A DNA stretch of 54,250 nucleotides from positions 1-54,250 of the forward strand of contig JAKQYE010000008.1 of assembly GCA_023356605.1 (NCBI GenBank), in the 5' to 3' direction. The notes under the pieces were generated by a model, which did not search any database, was not told where the DNA came from, and was given only the letters and a program-made list of their open reading frames with translations. The stretch comes from Trichodesmium sp. MAG_R02. Its GTDB lineage: Bacteria > Cyanobacteriota > Cyanobacteriia > Cyanobacteriales > Microcoleaceae. A program made the translations under genes and the position numbers. Shown piece after piece: positions 18,714 through 28,506 of this stretch. The stretch's first letter is position 1. Every line of letters begins with the position of its first letter.

Positions 18714-19583
18714 TTAAGAGTTAGTCAACCTTAATTTATTAGCTTCAGATATCCACCAAAAAATAATTGCGGGAACTACTCCCAATAAGATGCTCAAACC
18801 AGTAGGTAATAAAAATCTACTATCCAAGCAAATTACAGTAATTGTTGCCCCAAAAGCAAAATTAACTAAGTAAATTATTAGTGGCAGATTCAACTGTTGA
18901 CGGGACAATAAAATAGTTTTCTTACCCCAAAACAAAGCAGCTACAGTCATATATATAGCACCGGTACCGAACCACCCCATTAAATTACGGTAAGGCATTC
19001 CAAAAAAAGACCCTTCCTCTTGAAATAGCCAAAATGGAAATGATGCCTGACTCATCGCAGGATCCAGGACTAAATCCCAAGCTGTTAGAAGTATTGCTCC
19101 TATGGCGATCGCTCCTACATGACGCATCCAGGAACTAGAACTATTTACCTGTAAACCACAACGAGCCAGTAAATAACAAACAAATCCCATGTAAAACCAG
19201 GATAAGGGAATTGTAAACGGTACCAAACCTGCTATTTTGTAGCCTAACCCACTTAGATAAGTATAATCCCCAAAAGGAAATCCTGTGCTAGTACCTAATA
19301 GTTCGCTACTCAAAGATAGAAATACCGAAGGCAGCATAAAAGCCAAAGTTGTAAATATTCCAAAATTCCTAATTCCATATAGAAAGACTGCTAATGCTCC
19401 AAAGATAATATAAATTGCTCCTCCCCCTGCTACACTCCATTGGAACAAAGTTTGTCCTATAGGAGGCAAGCCGACAATAATTTCAGGATTCGGTAGAACT
19501 ATTAACAGACCTGCTAGACCAAAAACTGTTGATAAGATATGTCCAAGTAATAGATAGCGATCAGTAATCATAAGTTGCTTCAT
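18714..19583 (-). CDS. cruF: CruF-type carotenoid 1',2'-hydratase
   Basis: 289 residues with seven or so membrane helices, matching the carotenoid-biosynthesis DUF422/CruF family (GDYTYLSGLGYKIAGLVPFTIPLSWF, AWDLVLDPAMS, GMPYRNLMGWFGTG). CruF hydrates the psi end of gamma-carotene (1'-hydroxylation) on the route to myxol, and CruG then adds the sugar. The conserved acidic and histidine-poor membrane motifs are intact. It precedes cruG on the same strand; an IS remnant between them may uncouple transcription. Confidence 0.85.
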   Translation of the reverse strand: MKQLMITDRYLLLGHILSTVFGLAGLLIVLPNPEIIVGLPPIGQTLFQWSVAGGGAIYIIFGALAVFLYGIRNFGIFTTLAFMLPSVFLSLSSELLGTSTGFPFGDYTYLSGLGYKIAGLVPFTIPLSWFYMGFVCYLLARCGLQVNSSSSWMRHVGAIAIGAILLTAWDLVLDPAMSQASFPFWLFQEEGSFFGMPYRNLMGWFGTGAIYMTVAALFWGKKTILLSRQQLNLPLIIYLVNFAFGATITVICLDSRFLLPTGLSILLGVVPAIIFWWISEANKLRLTNS

Positions 19584-20172
19584 AGAAGTCCTATTTATGG
19601 GGCCATTCCAGTTATTAAGTACTGACTGCTGAAGCCAGAGCCTTAAAATACTGAAGTTGATTTTTTTTCATTCCCTTAAAAAGTAGAAAACTATCGACGT
19701 TATTTTGTTGTCAACAGTTACTGATTTTCTACTTTCGGGAAAATAGTTCAAATCTACATCTTTAAGGATCAGCGGTAGAAGTTTAGAACTATTTTTTCCT
19801 AGTGGGACTAATTTTTTCTTCCAACTAATTCCACAAAAGACTATCTATATAATTTATAAAACTTTACAAAAAAAATAACCAGAATAACCAGGGAAAAATT
19901 TTTTGTTGATATTTTTAGATTTCCCTTTCTTTCTCACTAAAAGGAAAAAAACTAGACGGATGAATTTTGGGCCTTCAATTTAATTTAACTCTTTTCTTCA
20001 ACATCAACAACGTTCTCTGATTACCATATTTTATAGTATATGTCAAGAATGAATATATTCTGATAGTTGCCTAAATCAACCAGACTTATGTAGAATCAAC
20101 AGGGTTTTCAAATAAAATGAAGGGAATTGTATTAAGTAAACTTAGATAAAATGATATTTAGTAGGAGATTAG
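19584..20172. other. Divergent intergenic region without a gene
   Basis: 589 AT-rich bases between cruF (minus) and the CofE-like gene (plus). I see no frame with coding character, tRNA or IS end. It must hold the promoters of both genes; AGATAAAAT at about 20142-20150 could serve as a -10 for the rightward gene. Confidence 0.4.
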
Positions 20173-21348
20173 GTGATTATAGAGATTTTAACAATAGGGG
20201 TTATTATTTTAGCTATACTTATGGCTTTAACCTGGTTAGCAATAGAATTACAATATCGTAATCGTCCAGGGAATGCTTTAGAATTAACTTGTGGAGATTG
20301 GAATTTAGCAGTTGCAGAACCAGAAAAGTATCTTTTAGTGGGTGAAATGGAATTATGCAACCGTACTAAAAGCCTGGAAATCATGGTGCCAGAAGTGCAA
20401 GCAGAAGCAAAACTCCTCTCTAGTGGAAGTTTAGAAGGAGTAAATTATCGAACTCAAATTGTTCCTTTCCATAGAGATGCCTTAGCTAGACAGGATAACT
20501 ATTGGTTTGCCTATATAGTAAAAATAGGAAAAAAGACCAAATTCAAAGTATCAATAGATATTCAAGGTAATAATCTGGAGCAACTAAATTCTGCTTGGAT
20601 CAAAGTCAATTATGTTACTTATGGGCCAGGCGGTAGAATTCCCAAAGTGCAGAATATTATAGTTCCCCTAAAATTTCCTGACCCTAGTTCTACACCCAAT
20701 CAGCGAGAGGTAACAAATGCAAAAGTATTTCCCATTCGCACTCACCTATTAACTCAGCTAGACGATCCGATAGAAATTATTAAACGTTATGTAGTTCCTC
20801 ATGCTCAAAAAGGAGACATAGTTACCATAGGTGAAACACCCCTAGCCTTAATACAAGGCCGTTTTCGTCACCCCACAGATATTAAACCAGGATGGGTGGC
20901 CAAACGTATTTGTTACTTCTTTATGCCCACCTCAAGTTTAGCCACAGCTTGTGGGATGCAAACTCTAGTAGATATTGTTGGGCCAATAAGAGTATTAATA
21001 GCTTTTTTTGGAGGCTCCATTGCCAAAATATTAGGCCAACCAGGAATGTTCTACCAATTTGCTGGACAACAAGCCAGATTAATAGATGATGTGACTGGAA
21101 CTTTACCTCCTTATGACCAATTTATAGTTTTAGGCCCAGAAAATACTCAGCAAGTAGTAGAACAAATACAACAAGCAACAGGTCTAGGTGCAGCAATAGT
21201 AGACGTGAACGACTTGAAAGCAGTGAAAATATTAGCAGCAACCTCTAATGTATCTCACTATTTACTAGAGGAAGCTTTGAGAAGTAATCCCGCAGGAAAT
21301 GCTGATGAGCAAACTCCTCTAGTTTTGATTCGGCCATCGTCATCATGA
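20173..21348 (+). CDS. CofE-like (F420-0:gamma-glutamyl ligase) family protein
   Basis: 391 residues. Residues 3-25 are an N-terminal membrane helix (IIEILTIGVIILAILMALTWLAI). The N-terminal domain (30-170) is cyanobacterium-specific. From about 185 (FPIRTHLLTQLDDPIEII) the CofE-like domain begins: KGDIVTIGETPLALIQGR, IKPGWVAKRICYF, CGMQTLVDIVGP and IDDVTGTLPPYD. Cyanobacteria of this type are not known for a full F420 pathway, so the true substrate is uncertain. The start is GTG 20173, supported by TAGGAG seven bases upstream. Single gene, followed by IS debris. Confidence 0.8.
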   Translation: MIIEILTIGVIILAILMALTWLAIELQYRNRPGNALELTCGDWNLAVAEPEKYLLVGEMELCNRTKSLEIMVPEVQAEAKLLSSGSLEGVNYRTQIVPFHRDALARQDNYWFAYIVKIGKKTKFKVSIDIQGNNLEQLNSAWIKVNYVTYGPGGRIPKVQNIIVPLKFPDPSSTPNQREVTNAKVFPIRTHLLTQLDDPIEIIKRYVVPHAQKGDIVTIGETPLALIQGRFRHPTDIKPGWVAKRICYFFMPTSSLATACGMQTLVDIVGPIRVLIAFFGGSIAKILGQPGMFYQFAGQQARLIDDVTGTLPPYDQFIVLGPENTQQVVEQIQQATGLGAAIVDVNDLKAVKILAATSNVSHYLLEEALRSNPAGNADEQTPLVLIRPSSS

Positions 21349-22017
21349 GACAGAAAATTGATTGTAATGGTGGTTTATTATAATTACTTTAGTCAGGGGA
21401 ACAGTATAAATATCTTCCTCCCTTGATAGGTCTTGTTTCTCCCCATCCATTTTAGATGTTGCCCTTAATTCCATTTGTCAAGTAATCAATTCAGTCAATC
21501 TTATCTGAGTCCAGTAAATAGGGGGATTTTAGGGGTATTTTGACTCGTCCCCAGAAGTTAAAGTTCTGGTTAGCTAAAAAGACGAGAAGCAGAGCAGCTT
21601 TAACTCTTTGCAAATCATTACTTGAGAATCCCTGGGGCTAAAACCGAAGGGAGAAGTCGCTTTGAGCGGAAAATTGGGTTGGGCAATCGAACCCAAGGCC
21701 TACTAGGGTTACTTTATCAGTTAGTTTTGTTAAATATCTAGAGAATGAGAGTGTCTGAACTATACTACAAAACAAGACCGTGATAAAAATGAAGCCCATA
21801 GATATATTTGTATTAGTCGCCGGAAGACATTCGGAGACAAAAAACGGACGTAGAGGGAAATCTTAGACTACCACCTAGATATTAGTACCCTGTGTTAGGG
21901 CAGCTTTGCCTAAGCAAAACGTCAACCCACCCAAGAGCTTAGGCTCAGTAGGAATCCCCAGACCTCTGGGCCGGGGATTATGTCAAGTAAGCATCCCAAA
22001 ATCAAGAATACAAAATT
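21349..22017 (+). mobile_element. IS200/IS605 remnant with right end
   Basis: No intact gene. 21810-21880 (TAGTCGCCGGAAG, GAGACAAAAAACGGACG) matches the tnpB 3' part at 25045-25085, and the segment ends with a GC hairpin (AATCCCCAGA / CCGGGGATT) and TATGTCAA at 21986, the form of an IS605 right end including the region that encodes the guide RNA in live elements. The left part is lost. The GNAT gene starts 32 bp further on. Confidence 0.6.
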
Positions 22018-23319
22018 ATGAAACCTTTCATCCGCCAAAAGACAAGTCAGGTGGTCATCCGTCCTCTAGAGTATCGAGATCTAGAAGCTATTGAAAAGCT
22101 ATGTCGGGAAACTCCAGAACCCCAAAATGGCCACCAAGGTGTGACTTTTAATCTCTCTTCCATTCATCTTAGTCATAAATTGCCAGAAATTAATCGTTGG
22201 TATTGGCCAATCAAGTTGTTAAGTCTTTTCCCTAATCCCTGCAAATATTTACTAACTTCTTATGTTGCAGAAGTAGATGGACAAGTCAAGGGGGCAATCC
22301 AAGTTTGTCCAAGTAATCGCACTCGCAGTAGTTGGCGGGTAGAAAGGGTATTTATCCAAGAACCAGGAAATACTAAAGGAATAGGTTCTCAACTGCTTCG
22401 ATACTGCTTTGAAAAAATTTGGGAAGCACGGACATGGTGGTTGCAAGTTAATGTCAATGATAAAGACACAATGGCACTGTATCGCCAAAATGGTTTTCAG
22501 CCATTGGCTCAAATGACTTATTGGACAATTACTCCCCAACAATTACAAGATTTAGCCCTCTCACAGCCAAATTTGCCCAACTTACTAGCTGTTAGTAATG
22601 CTGATGCTCAGTTGCTCTATCAATTAGACACAGTATCAATGCCACCTTTGGTACGTCAAGTATTTGACCGCCATATTCAAGATTTTCAAACTAGCTTTGT
22701 TAATGGTTTGATTGAAGAAGTTAGGCAATGGCTTAGTCATACTGAGTTGGTAAGTGGTTATGTGTTTGAGTCTCAACGCAAGGCAGCAATAGGTTACTTC
22801 CAAATCAAATTATGCCGTGATGGCATACAACCACACATAGCTGAGTTAACTGTACATCCGGCTTATACTTGGTTATATCCAGAATTATTATCACAAATGG
22901 CAACATTGGCTCAAAGTTTTCCTAATCAATCTTTGCAACTTGCTTGTGCTGATTATCAACCAGAACGTGAAGCATATTTAGAACAAATAAAAGCCAAACA
23001 AATTGAACATACTTTGTTAATGTCTCGTTCTGTTTGGCATAAAACTCGGGAGTCTAGGTCAGTCATTTCCGATCTCCAACTTTCAGAAGTTCTGCAAAGT
23101 TGGCAGCCAGTTCGTAAACCAGTTCCTAGTCGTAGTTCTTGGTTGAAAATGATACGAAATAAAAAAGATATGCGTAGTAATTCCCAGAAAAATAATAACA
23201 ATAATAATAGTAATAATAACCATCATTGGGAAGGCAAAAATCAAAAACTCAATTCTGCATCAGAATTTATGTCTTCTAGTTTAAAAGGTGCAGAGAATAA
23301 TAATGATGAAAAAATCTAA
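22018..23319 (+). CDS. GNAT family N-acetyltransferase
   Basis: 433 residues. The N-terminal half (about 12-175) is a GNAT domain: VIRPLEYRDLEAIEKLC, TSYVAEVDGQVKGAIQV, then the acetyl-CoA loop GNTKGIGSQLLRYCFEKIW and MALYRQNGFQPLAQM. The second half (190-340) is a related but motif-poor domain. The tail from about 370 is a low-complexity Asn-rich linker (NNNNNNSNNN) and probably disordered. It precedes ruvX by 64 bp on the same strand; the pair may be co-transcribed. Substrate unknown. Confidence 0.85.
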   Translation: MKPFIRQKTSQVVIRPLEYRDLEAIEKLCRETPEPQNGHQGVTFNLSSIHLSHKLPEINRWYWPIKLLSLFPNPCKYLLTSYVAEVDGQVKGAIQVCPSNRTRSSWRVERVFIQEPGNTKGIGSQLLRYCFEKIWEARTWWLQVNVNDKDTMALYRQNGFQPLAQMTYWTITPQQLQDLALSQPNLPNLLAVSNADAQLLYQLDTVSMPPLVRQVFDRHIQDFQTSFVNGLIEEVRQWLSHTELVSGYVFESQRKAAIGYFQIKLCRDGIQPHIAELTVHPAYTWLYPELLSQMATLAQSFPNQSLQLACADYQPEREAYLEQIKAKQIEHTLLMSRSVWHKTRESRSVISDLQLSEVLQSWQPVRKPVPSRSSWLKMIRNKKDMRSNSQKNNNNNNSNNNHHWEGKNQKLNSASEFMSSSLKGAENNNDEKI

Positions 23320-23383
23320 TAATTATGATTTTCCAGTGTGTAATTAAATAAAATTTTGAATATAAAAAGGAGTATAATTCCTA

Positions 23384-23857
23384 ATGCCTCAAGCTCGGAT
23401 TTCAGCTCTAGGTTTGGATGTAGGTAGAAAACGTATGGGGGTCGCCGGATGTGATGGTACTGGTTTAATTGCTACTGGTATTACGACTATCAGACGGACT
23501 TCATTTCAGCAGGATATAGCTCAATTGCAAACTATTGTCAAGGAACGTCAGGCACAACTTCTTGTAGTTGGTTTACCCTATTCTATGAATGGTTCTATAG
23601 GTTTCCAAGGTAGGGAAATACAAAGATATGCTCAAAGGTTGTCACAGACTCTCGAATTACCTGTAGAATACGTTGATGAACGTTTAACTTCGGTTCAAGC
23701 TGAGGAAATGCTGAAGGCTGCTAATATTTCTCCTTCTCAAAATAAGGATTTAATTGATAGAAAGGCCGCCGCATTGATTTTGCAGCAATGGCTTGATGAA
23801 CGAAGAGAAAAAAGTACTCAGTTGACCGAAAAATTGGGTTTAAAGCCTCGCCCATAA
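23384..23857 (+). CDS. ruvX: RuvX/YqgF pre-16S rRNA nuclease, 3' end replaced by IS sequence
   Basis: 157 residues. RNase H-like fold with GLDVGRKRMGVA (first catalytic Asp), LLVVGLPYSMNGS, VEYVDERLTSVQAE and DRKAAALILQQWLDER. The family processes the 5' end of 16S rRNA (YqgF) and was earlier proposed as a Holliday-junction resolvase. The body is intact. The last ten codons (TEKLGLKPRP and the stop, from about 23825) are the left end of the inserted IS element read in frame, so the natural stop was lost. Likely still functional because the insertion lies after the conserved domain. Confidence 0.93.
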   Translation: MPQARISALGLDVGRKRMGVAGCDGTGLIATGITTIRRTSFQQDIAQLQTIVKERQAQLLVVGLPYSMNGSIGFQGREIQRYAQRLSQTLELPVEYVDERLTSVQAEEMLKAANISPSQNKDLIDRKAAALILQQWLDERREKSTQLTEKLGLKPRP

Positions 23858-25199
23858 GCGGGCGACTCTTTAGTTTGTTTTTTCCACAGTTTATGTTATT
23901 ATGTTTTTTGTTTTGAAAGTAATTCAATGAGAGCCAGATTTAAGTACCTTATATATCCAAATATTGGGACAAAAACACCGATTAGCAAGGCGACCTAGGT
24001 TGTATCCCTGTTGTCTGGAATAATACTCTAGCTTGCTGTTAGGAAAAGTACAAAATGGGGAAAAGAAAACCGACTAATTCTGAACGACAAAAACAGTTTA
24101 TTACTCGGGCTTTAAAGACTGAGGGCAGAGTTTGGCTATCGTAAGTTTCTACTACACCACTACAGCAATCTTTAAAAGATTTCAACCAGGGTTATCCAAA
24201 CTTTTTTAAATCAACTTAAGGCAACAGAAAAGATAAACTGATAAGACCTCCTAAGTTTAAGAGTAGAAAGTCAAAGCCAACAGCAACAGCTAGATTTATA
24301 AAGGGTGAATTTAAAGTTGGCCAGCGCTTTATAGGCTAAAATAGGAAAGCTGAAAGTTTTGTGGTCAAGGAAACTAACTGCTATTCCATCATCAGTAACA
24401 GTCGTCAAAAATTCAGCTAATGCATATTTCCTAAGTTTTGTAGTAGAAGTTTTGCCTTAAATTGATAATTCAGTAGGTATAAATTTAGGACTTAAAACTT
24501 TTGCAACTGTAGGGACGTTCCCATTTTTGTTATGCAAAGTCTGTACAGGATAAAAAAAATTGATGCACCAAAACCACTAAAGAAATGAATGCCCGAAGTA
24601 CCGAAAACTAAGTAAGTCATTATCTAAAAAAAACTAAGGGTTCTAAATGATATGAAAAAGCTAGATAGCAAACTGAAAGATACAAGGAGAGATTTTCTAC
24701 ATAAATTATCTACTGAAATATCTGTGAGAATCAAACAATTGTTTTAGAGGTTAGACAAGTTTCTGGAATGGTTAAGAATCGGAAATTATTGAGAGGTATT
24801 TTCTGAAGAACGGCACCAGAAAATTCAGGACATTTTTAGAATGGATTTGCAGAAAAATACGGTGACACTCTAAGAGTAATTAGCCGTTGGGAACCCACAT
24901 CCCAAACTTGCTGTTGTTGTGGATTTAAAGGTGGAAAATTAGACTGATTAATTCGTAAGTGGGAATGTCGCACATTGTGCCGCTGAACATGGTCGCGTAG
25001 GGTCAGGTCGTTCTATCGCTTCGGAAAATGCAGCAAGAAATATATTTTAGTCGCGCTTGGGCATACCGAGACGAAAAAACGGACAGGTCGGCCAGCATAA
25101 GACTACTGGCAAAGTAACAGCAGGCTGTGAGATGTCAAGCCGCCGAGGGACTAAGGCTCGCTACGAAACCCAGTGCCTAACAGCCGGGGAGGATGTCAA
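23825..25199 (+). mobile_element. Dead IS200/IS605-type element after ruvX
   Basis: The left end at about 23825 (CCGAAAAATTGGGTTTAAA plus the hairpin CTCGCCC-ATAA-GCGGGCGA) overlaps the ruvX stop; the right end finishes GGGGAGGATGTCAA at 25199. It carries a decayed tnpB on the plus strand and no tnpA. It is similar in sequence to 17447-18693. Confidence 0.85.
23927..25095 (+). pseudogene. tnpB pseudogene
   Basis: Starts ATG 23927 (MRARFKYL). Fragments in shifting frames include KRKPTNSERQKQF, NSVGINLGLKTFAT, KLSKSLSKK, ENQTIVLE, KYGDTLRVISRWEPTSQTCCCCGFKGGKLD (RuvC Glu region and zinc-finger cysteines) and HTETKKRTG near the end. There are many stops and frameshifts, so no working nuclease. 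The 3' part next to the right end would have encoded the guide RNA. Confidence 0.8.
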
Positions 25200-25269
25200 T
25201 AAATTAAGTTCAAAAATAGCAGGGAAAAGAAAAGATTTTCACTTTAAAATTGCTAATATATTCTGTTTA

Positions 25270-25680
25270 AAAATATGAAGTTATTGCTGAGGATAACTTA
25301 AACATAAAAGGATTAGCAGAAACCAAATTAAGCAAATTAATCTACAATACAAGGTTGGAGTCAATTCCTAACTACTCTAACTATCAAAGCCCTACCTTTA
25401 GGCTGTCCACAGGACTTAAATGCTGGGTAGAAAACGATAGACATAAATCCCAAAGGTACTAGTCAAGTTTGCTCAAATTATGGGTAAACAGTTCCTAAAG
25501 AATTATTAGAGAGAACCTACTTCCTATCCCCACTGTAAAATTGTGATGTGTTAAAATACGCAGCCAGAAATATTAAAAATAGGGCGGTGGGCATCCCATC
25601 CTTGAGGTACATCCTTGTCTGATGGAACAGCGGGACTCTTAAGCGAGAAGCCCAAACTATACCGCAAGGTTAGTGTGGGA
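25270..25680 (+). pseudogene. C-terminal remnant of a second tnpB with right end
   Basis: Codons from about 25275 read VIAEDNLNIKGLAETKLSKLI, the RuvC Glu block of TnpB, followed by broken pieces (VENDRHKSQRY, NIKN, GRWASHP) corresponding to the zinc-finger and C-terminal part. It belongs to a different TnpB subfamily from the preceding element. The end GTGGGAGTATGTCAC at 25675-25689 looks like an IS605 right end and overlaps the first codons of the DUF3727 gene. Confidence 0.6.
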
Positions 25681-25682
25681 GT

Positions 25683-26288
25683 ATGTCACATGAACAAATA
25701 ATTAAAATACCTAAAATGTTTTCATCCCCAGAATCACAAGAAAATGGACAATTTCAAGAAACCTATATTACCCTGACCGATGAGGCAGAGCGAATGCTAT
25801 GTTGTACTATAGAGTACTCTATAGACTTAGATGGTAAAGAGTATCTAATGTTACTACCATTAGACTTACCTGTAGAAATATTTACTTGGGGTTCAGAAAA
25901 TACAGAACAAGCAAGTATTCCTGTAGATAATGAATCAGAAATTGATAAAATTTTTGATACTGCTAAAGTTGTCCTCGAAGAACAAAACCTGATATTGCAA
26001 AGAACAGCAATAACGTTAACTGTTAGTGGGGAGTTACCAGAATGGGATGAAGATGAACTAGATGAAGTGGATGAAAATGATGAAGCAAGTGAATATTATG
26101 AGGAGTTGGCAACTTTTTTATATGAAGATCGCAAATACGCTGTATATACACCATTAGATCCATTTTTGATTCCAGCTCGTAAAGGTGATAATGGAAAATT
26201 GGAGTTACTTTCAGAAGAAGAGTTTAAGCAAATTCAGCCAATGGTTCAAACTATGCTAGAAAATCAATTATTTAATGATATGGAGTAA
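25683..26288 (+). CDS. DUF3727 domain protein
   Basis: 201 residues, acidic and soluble. Residues 27-100 (YITLTDEAERMLCCTIEYSIDLDGKEYLMLLPLDLPVEIF) form the first half of the DUF3727 pattern. An acidic linker (EWDEDELDEVDENDE) precedes a second related segment (YEDRKYAVYTPLDPFLIPARK). In cyanobacteria this family typically precedes mltG, as here (114 bp). Function unknown. The ATG at 25683 lies within an IS right end; a second ATG at 25716 (MFSSPES) could be the original start. Confidence 0.85.
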   Translation: MSHEQIIKIPKMFSSPESQENGQFQETYITLTDEAERMLCCTIEYSIDLDGKEYLMLLPLDLPVEIFTWGSENTEQASIPVDNESEIDKIFDTAKVVLEEQNLILQRTAITLTVSGELPEWDEDELDEVDENDEASEYYEELATFLYEDRKYAVYTPLDPFLIPARKGDNGKLELLSEEEFKQIQPMVQTMLENQLFNDME

Positions 26289-26402
26289 AGGATTTGTAGG
26301 TTTTAGAAATTAAGTCAAATATTTAGTACTTAATAATACTCTAAAATAGTCTAAGCCGGAATTTTTACGACAAACTTAAGCTCTCAGCAACTTTGTTGTC
26401 AA

Positions 26403-27506
26403 ATGTTAACCAATCAAATGAAAAAAAGTATTGAACTTATTTCTCATCGTGCCCTGTTTTACTTGGCCATCCTACCTGTCAGCTGTGGTATTTTTGCTTG
26501 GCAGGGTTGGAGTTGGTGGAGTTGGGTAAGTAGACCAGCAGTTTCAGTAACATCATCTACTCAGTCTTCAAAAGCCAATGCTGTAACAATCAAAATTCCT
26601 GTAGGAACTTACGGTCAACAAATAGGTGAAGATTTGGAAGCTGCTGGTATAATTCGCTCCGCAACAGCTTGGCATTTATGGGTAAAATGGTTAAGTCTAC
26701 AAGAACCGAATTTGGAGTTCAAAGCTGGGACTTATAATTTATCACCTACAGAACCATTAAGGGTGATCGTAGATAAAATTTTGCAAGGAGATGTAGTTAG
26801 ACTCAGCTATGTCATTCGTGAAGGATGGTCAATTAAACAAATGGCTGAATATTTTGAATCTGAAGGTTTTTTTCCTGCTGCTGATTTTATTGCTGCTACA
26901 AAAAATATCCCCCATGATAAGTTTCCATGGTTACCAGATAATGTACCTCATTTAGAGGGTTATTTATTCCCAGATACTTATAAAATAGTACCGGAGAATA
27001 CTACCCCGGAAGCGATTATTAATCAAATGCTAGGACAGTTTGAGCAAATAGCCTTGCCAGTATATCAGAAAAACCGGAACAATGCAACAAAATTGAATCT
27101 CCATGAGTGGGTAAGTTTGGCAAGTATTGTGGAAAAAGAAGCTGTAGTTGCCGAAGAACGTGGTTTAATTTCAGGGGTATTTAATAATCGTTTGGAAAAG
27201 GGTATGAGGTTAGCAGCGGATCCAACGGTAGAATATGGTCTTGGTATTCGTCAAACGAAGGATAAGCCTCTTACTTATAGTCAGGTTGAAACTCCTTCGC
27301 CTTATAATACTTATATGAATATTGGTTTACCACCAACTCCTATTGCTAGTCCAGGTAAGGCAAGTTTGGAAGCCACTCTATATCCAGAAAATACAGAATA
27401 TTTGTATTTTATGGCTCGCTATGATGGCACTCATATTTTTAGTCGTACTGCTGTGGAACATGAGGCTGCTATTACAGAGGTAGAGAGAATGTTATCACCT
27501 CAGTAA
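26403..27506 (+). CDS. mltG: Endolytic transglycosylase MltG (YceG-like)
   Basis: 367 residues. Membrane-bound lytic transglycosylase that cuts nascent peptidoglycan strands and sets chain length. Residues 15-35 are the membrane anchor (ALFYLAILPVSCGIFAWQGW). A LysM-like region follows (VTIKIPVGTYGQQIGEDLEAAGII), then the YceG catalytic domain with LEGYLFPDTYKI, the catalytic glutamate in SLASIVEKEA, VFNNRLEKGMRLAADPTVEYGL and the C-terminal YFMARYDGTHIFSRT. All complete. It probably forms a unit with the DUF3727 gene. Confidence 0.95.
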   Translation: MLTNQMKKSIELISHRALFYLAILPVSCGIFAWQGWSWWSWVSRPAVSVTSSTQSSKANAVTIKIPVGTYGQQIGEDLEAAGIIRSATAWHLWVKWLSLQEPNLEFKAGTYNLSPTEPLRVIVDKILQGDVVRLSYVIREGWSIKQMAEYFESEGFFPAADFIAATKNIPHDKFPWLPDNVPHLEGYLFPDTYKIVPENTTPEAIINQMLGQFEQIALPVYQKNRNNATKLNLHEWVSLASIVEKEAVVAEERGLISGVFNNRLEKGMRLAADPTVEYGLGIRQTKDKPLTYSQVETPSPYNTYMNIGLPPTPIASPGKASLEATLYPENTEYLYFMARYDGTHIFSRTAVEHEAAITEVERMLSPQ

Positions 27507-27552
27507 ATAGTATCCATTTCAGTTGTCATTGCTGGACTACTTGAGCAAATAT

Positions 27553-27807
27553 TTGACATCCTCTCCGGCCTAAAGGCATGGGGAAACAACTGAGCAGTGG
27601 CCTCTCGGCGGGTTGACATCTCATAGGCTGCTGCTACTTTGGCAGTAGTCTCATGCTGGTAGACCTGTCCGTTTTTTGTCTCGGCTTACCCACCCGCGAC
27701 TAATATGTTTCCTGTGAACTAAAAAGCAAGAAGGACATAACCTGTGGAAAAAAAATAAACTAAAAAGTCGCCCTAGAAGGGCGAGGCTTTAAACCTCATT
27801 TTTCGGT
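27553..27807 (-). mobile_element. Internally deleted IS200/IS605 derivative (both ends, no tnpB)
   Basis: The right end (TTGACATCCTCTCC from 27553, through the segment with CTCGGCGGGTTGACATCTC and TAGTCTCATGCTGG, homologous to 17447-17605) is joined near 27715 directly to the left end (GAACTAAAAAGC, hairpin TCGCCC-TAGAA-GGGCGA, CCTCATTTTTCGG to 27807). The whole tnpB is missing. This is the layout of a non-autonomous element that could be moved in trans. It lies between mltG and the YqeG gene. Confidence 0.8.
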
Positions 27808-27957
27808 AATTTTGTTGGATTTTTTGTTTGCTGATCCTCGATAAAGTAAAATTTAGCGACTTGTTAATAAATACTTTTGTCTATTTACACTCTGCTAATT
27901 TTTGACTTTATAATTTTTCGACTTAAAGTTATTGTTATAAATATTAATATTGATGTT

Positions 27958-28506
27958 ATGTGTTTGGATAAACTTTTACAACCAGATTTAGTTCTGGGTG
28001 ACTCAGTTTTAGGTATAACCTCAGAAATTCTCCAAAAATACCAAATTCAAGGTTTAGTGTTAGATGTGGATGAGACTCTTGTGCCAATTCACCATAGTCA
28101 AACTTCTCCTGATATAGTTGTGTGGGTAGAAAAAATTAAAAGTGTAGCAAGTTTATGGTTGGTTAGTAATAATATTAGTCAAGATAGAATAGGTCGAATT
28201 GGTGATTCACTTGATATACCTTATATCGCTGGTGCTGGGAAACCTTCTCGTCGTAAGTTAAAAAAAGCTGTTGATGAAATGAATTTGCCGGTAGAAAAAG
28301 TTGCTATGGTAGGCGATCGCTTGTTTACTGATATTTTAGCAGGAAATCGTTTAGGAATGTTTACTATTCTTGTAGATCCTATATCTAATAATGGTTTAGA
28401 ATTTCCTATTGATAAAGTTCGTTCTTTTGAAGTATGGGTTTCTCAAATATTAGGGGCATCTTTGAATCTGACTAGTTACCAGTTGATTTCTGGCCAGAAA
28501 AAATGA
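27958..28506 (+). CDS. YqeG-type HAD family phosphatase
   Basis: 182 residues from ATG 27958 (MCLDKLLQPDLVLGDSV), which matches the family N-terminus; the frame is open further upstream to 27877 but that part is AT-rich and atypical. HAD motifs: I, LVLDVDETLVP with the nucleophile Asp; II, VSNN in LWLVSNNISQ; III-IV, KVAMVGDRLFTDILAGNRLGM. The YqeG family is a class IIIA HAD phosphatase, related to plastid PGPP-type phosphatidylglycerophosphate phosphatases, so a role in phosphatidylglycerol synthesis is possible (inference). Confidence 0.88.
   Translation: MCLDKLLQPDLVLGDSVLGITSEILQKYQIQGLVLDVDETLVPIHHSQTSPDIVVWVEKIKSVASLWLVSNNISQDRIGRIGDSLDIPYIAGAGKPSRRKLKKAVDEMNLPVEKVAMVGDRLFTDILAGNRLGMFTILVDPISNNGLEFPIDKVRSFEVWVSQILGASLNLTSYQLISGQKK

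Noticed and set aside
25057-25278. 73-codon frame on the plus strand
   Set aside because: It lies in the right-end (guide-RNA) part of the dead IS element in a frame different from tnpB.
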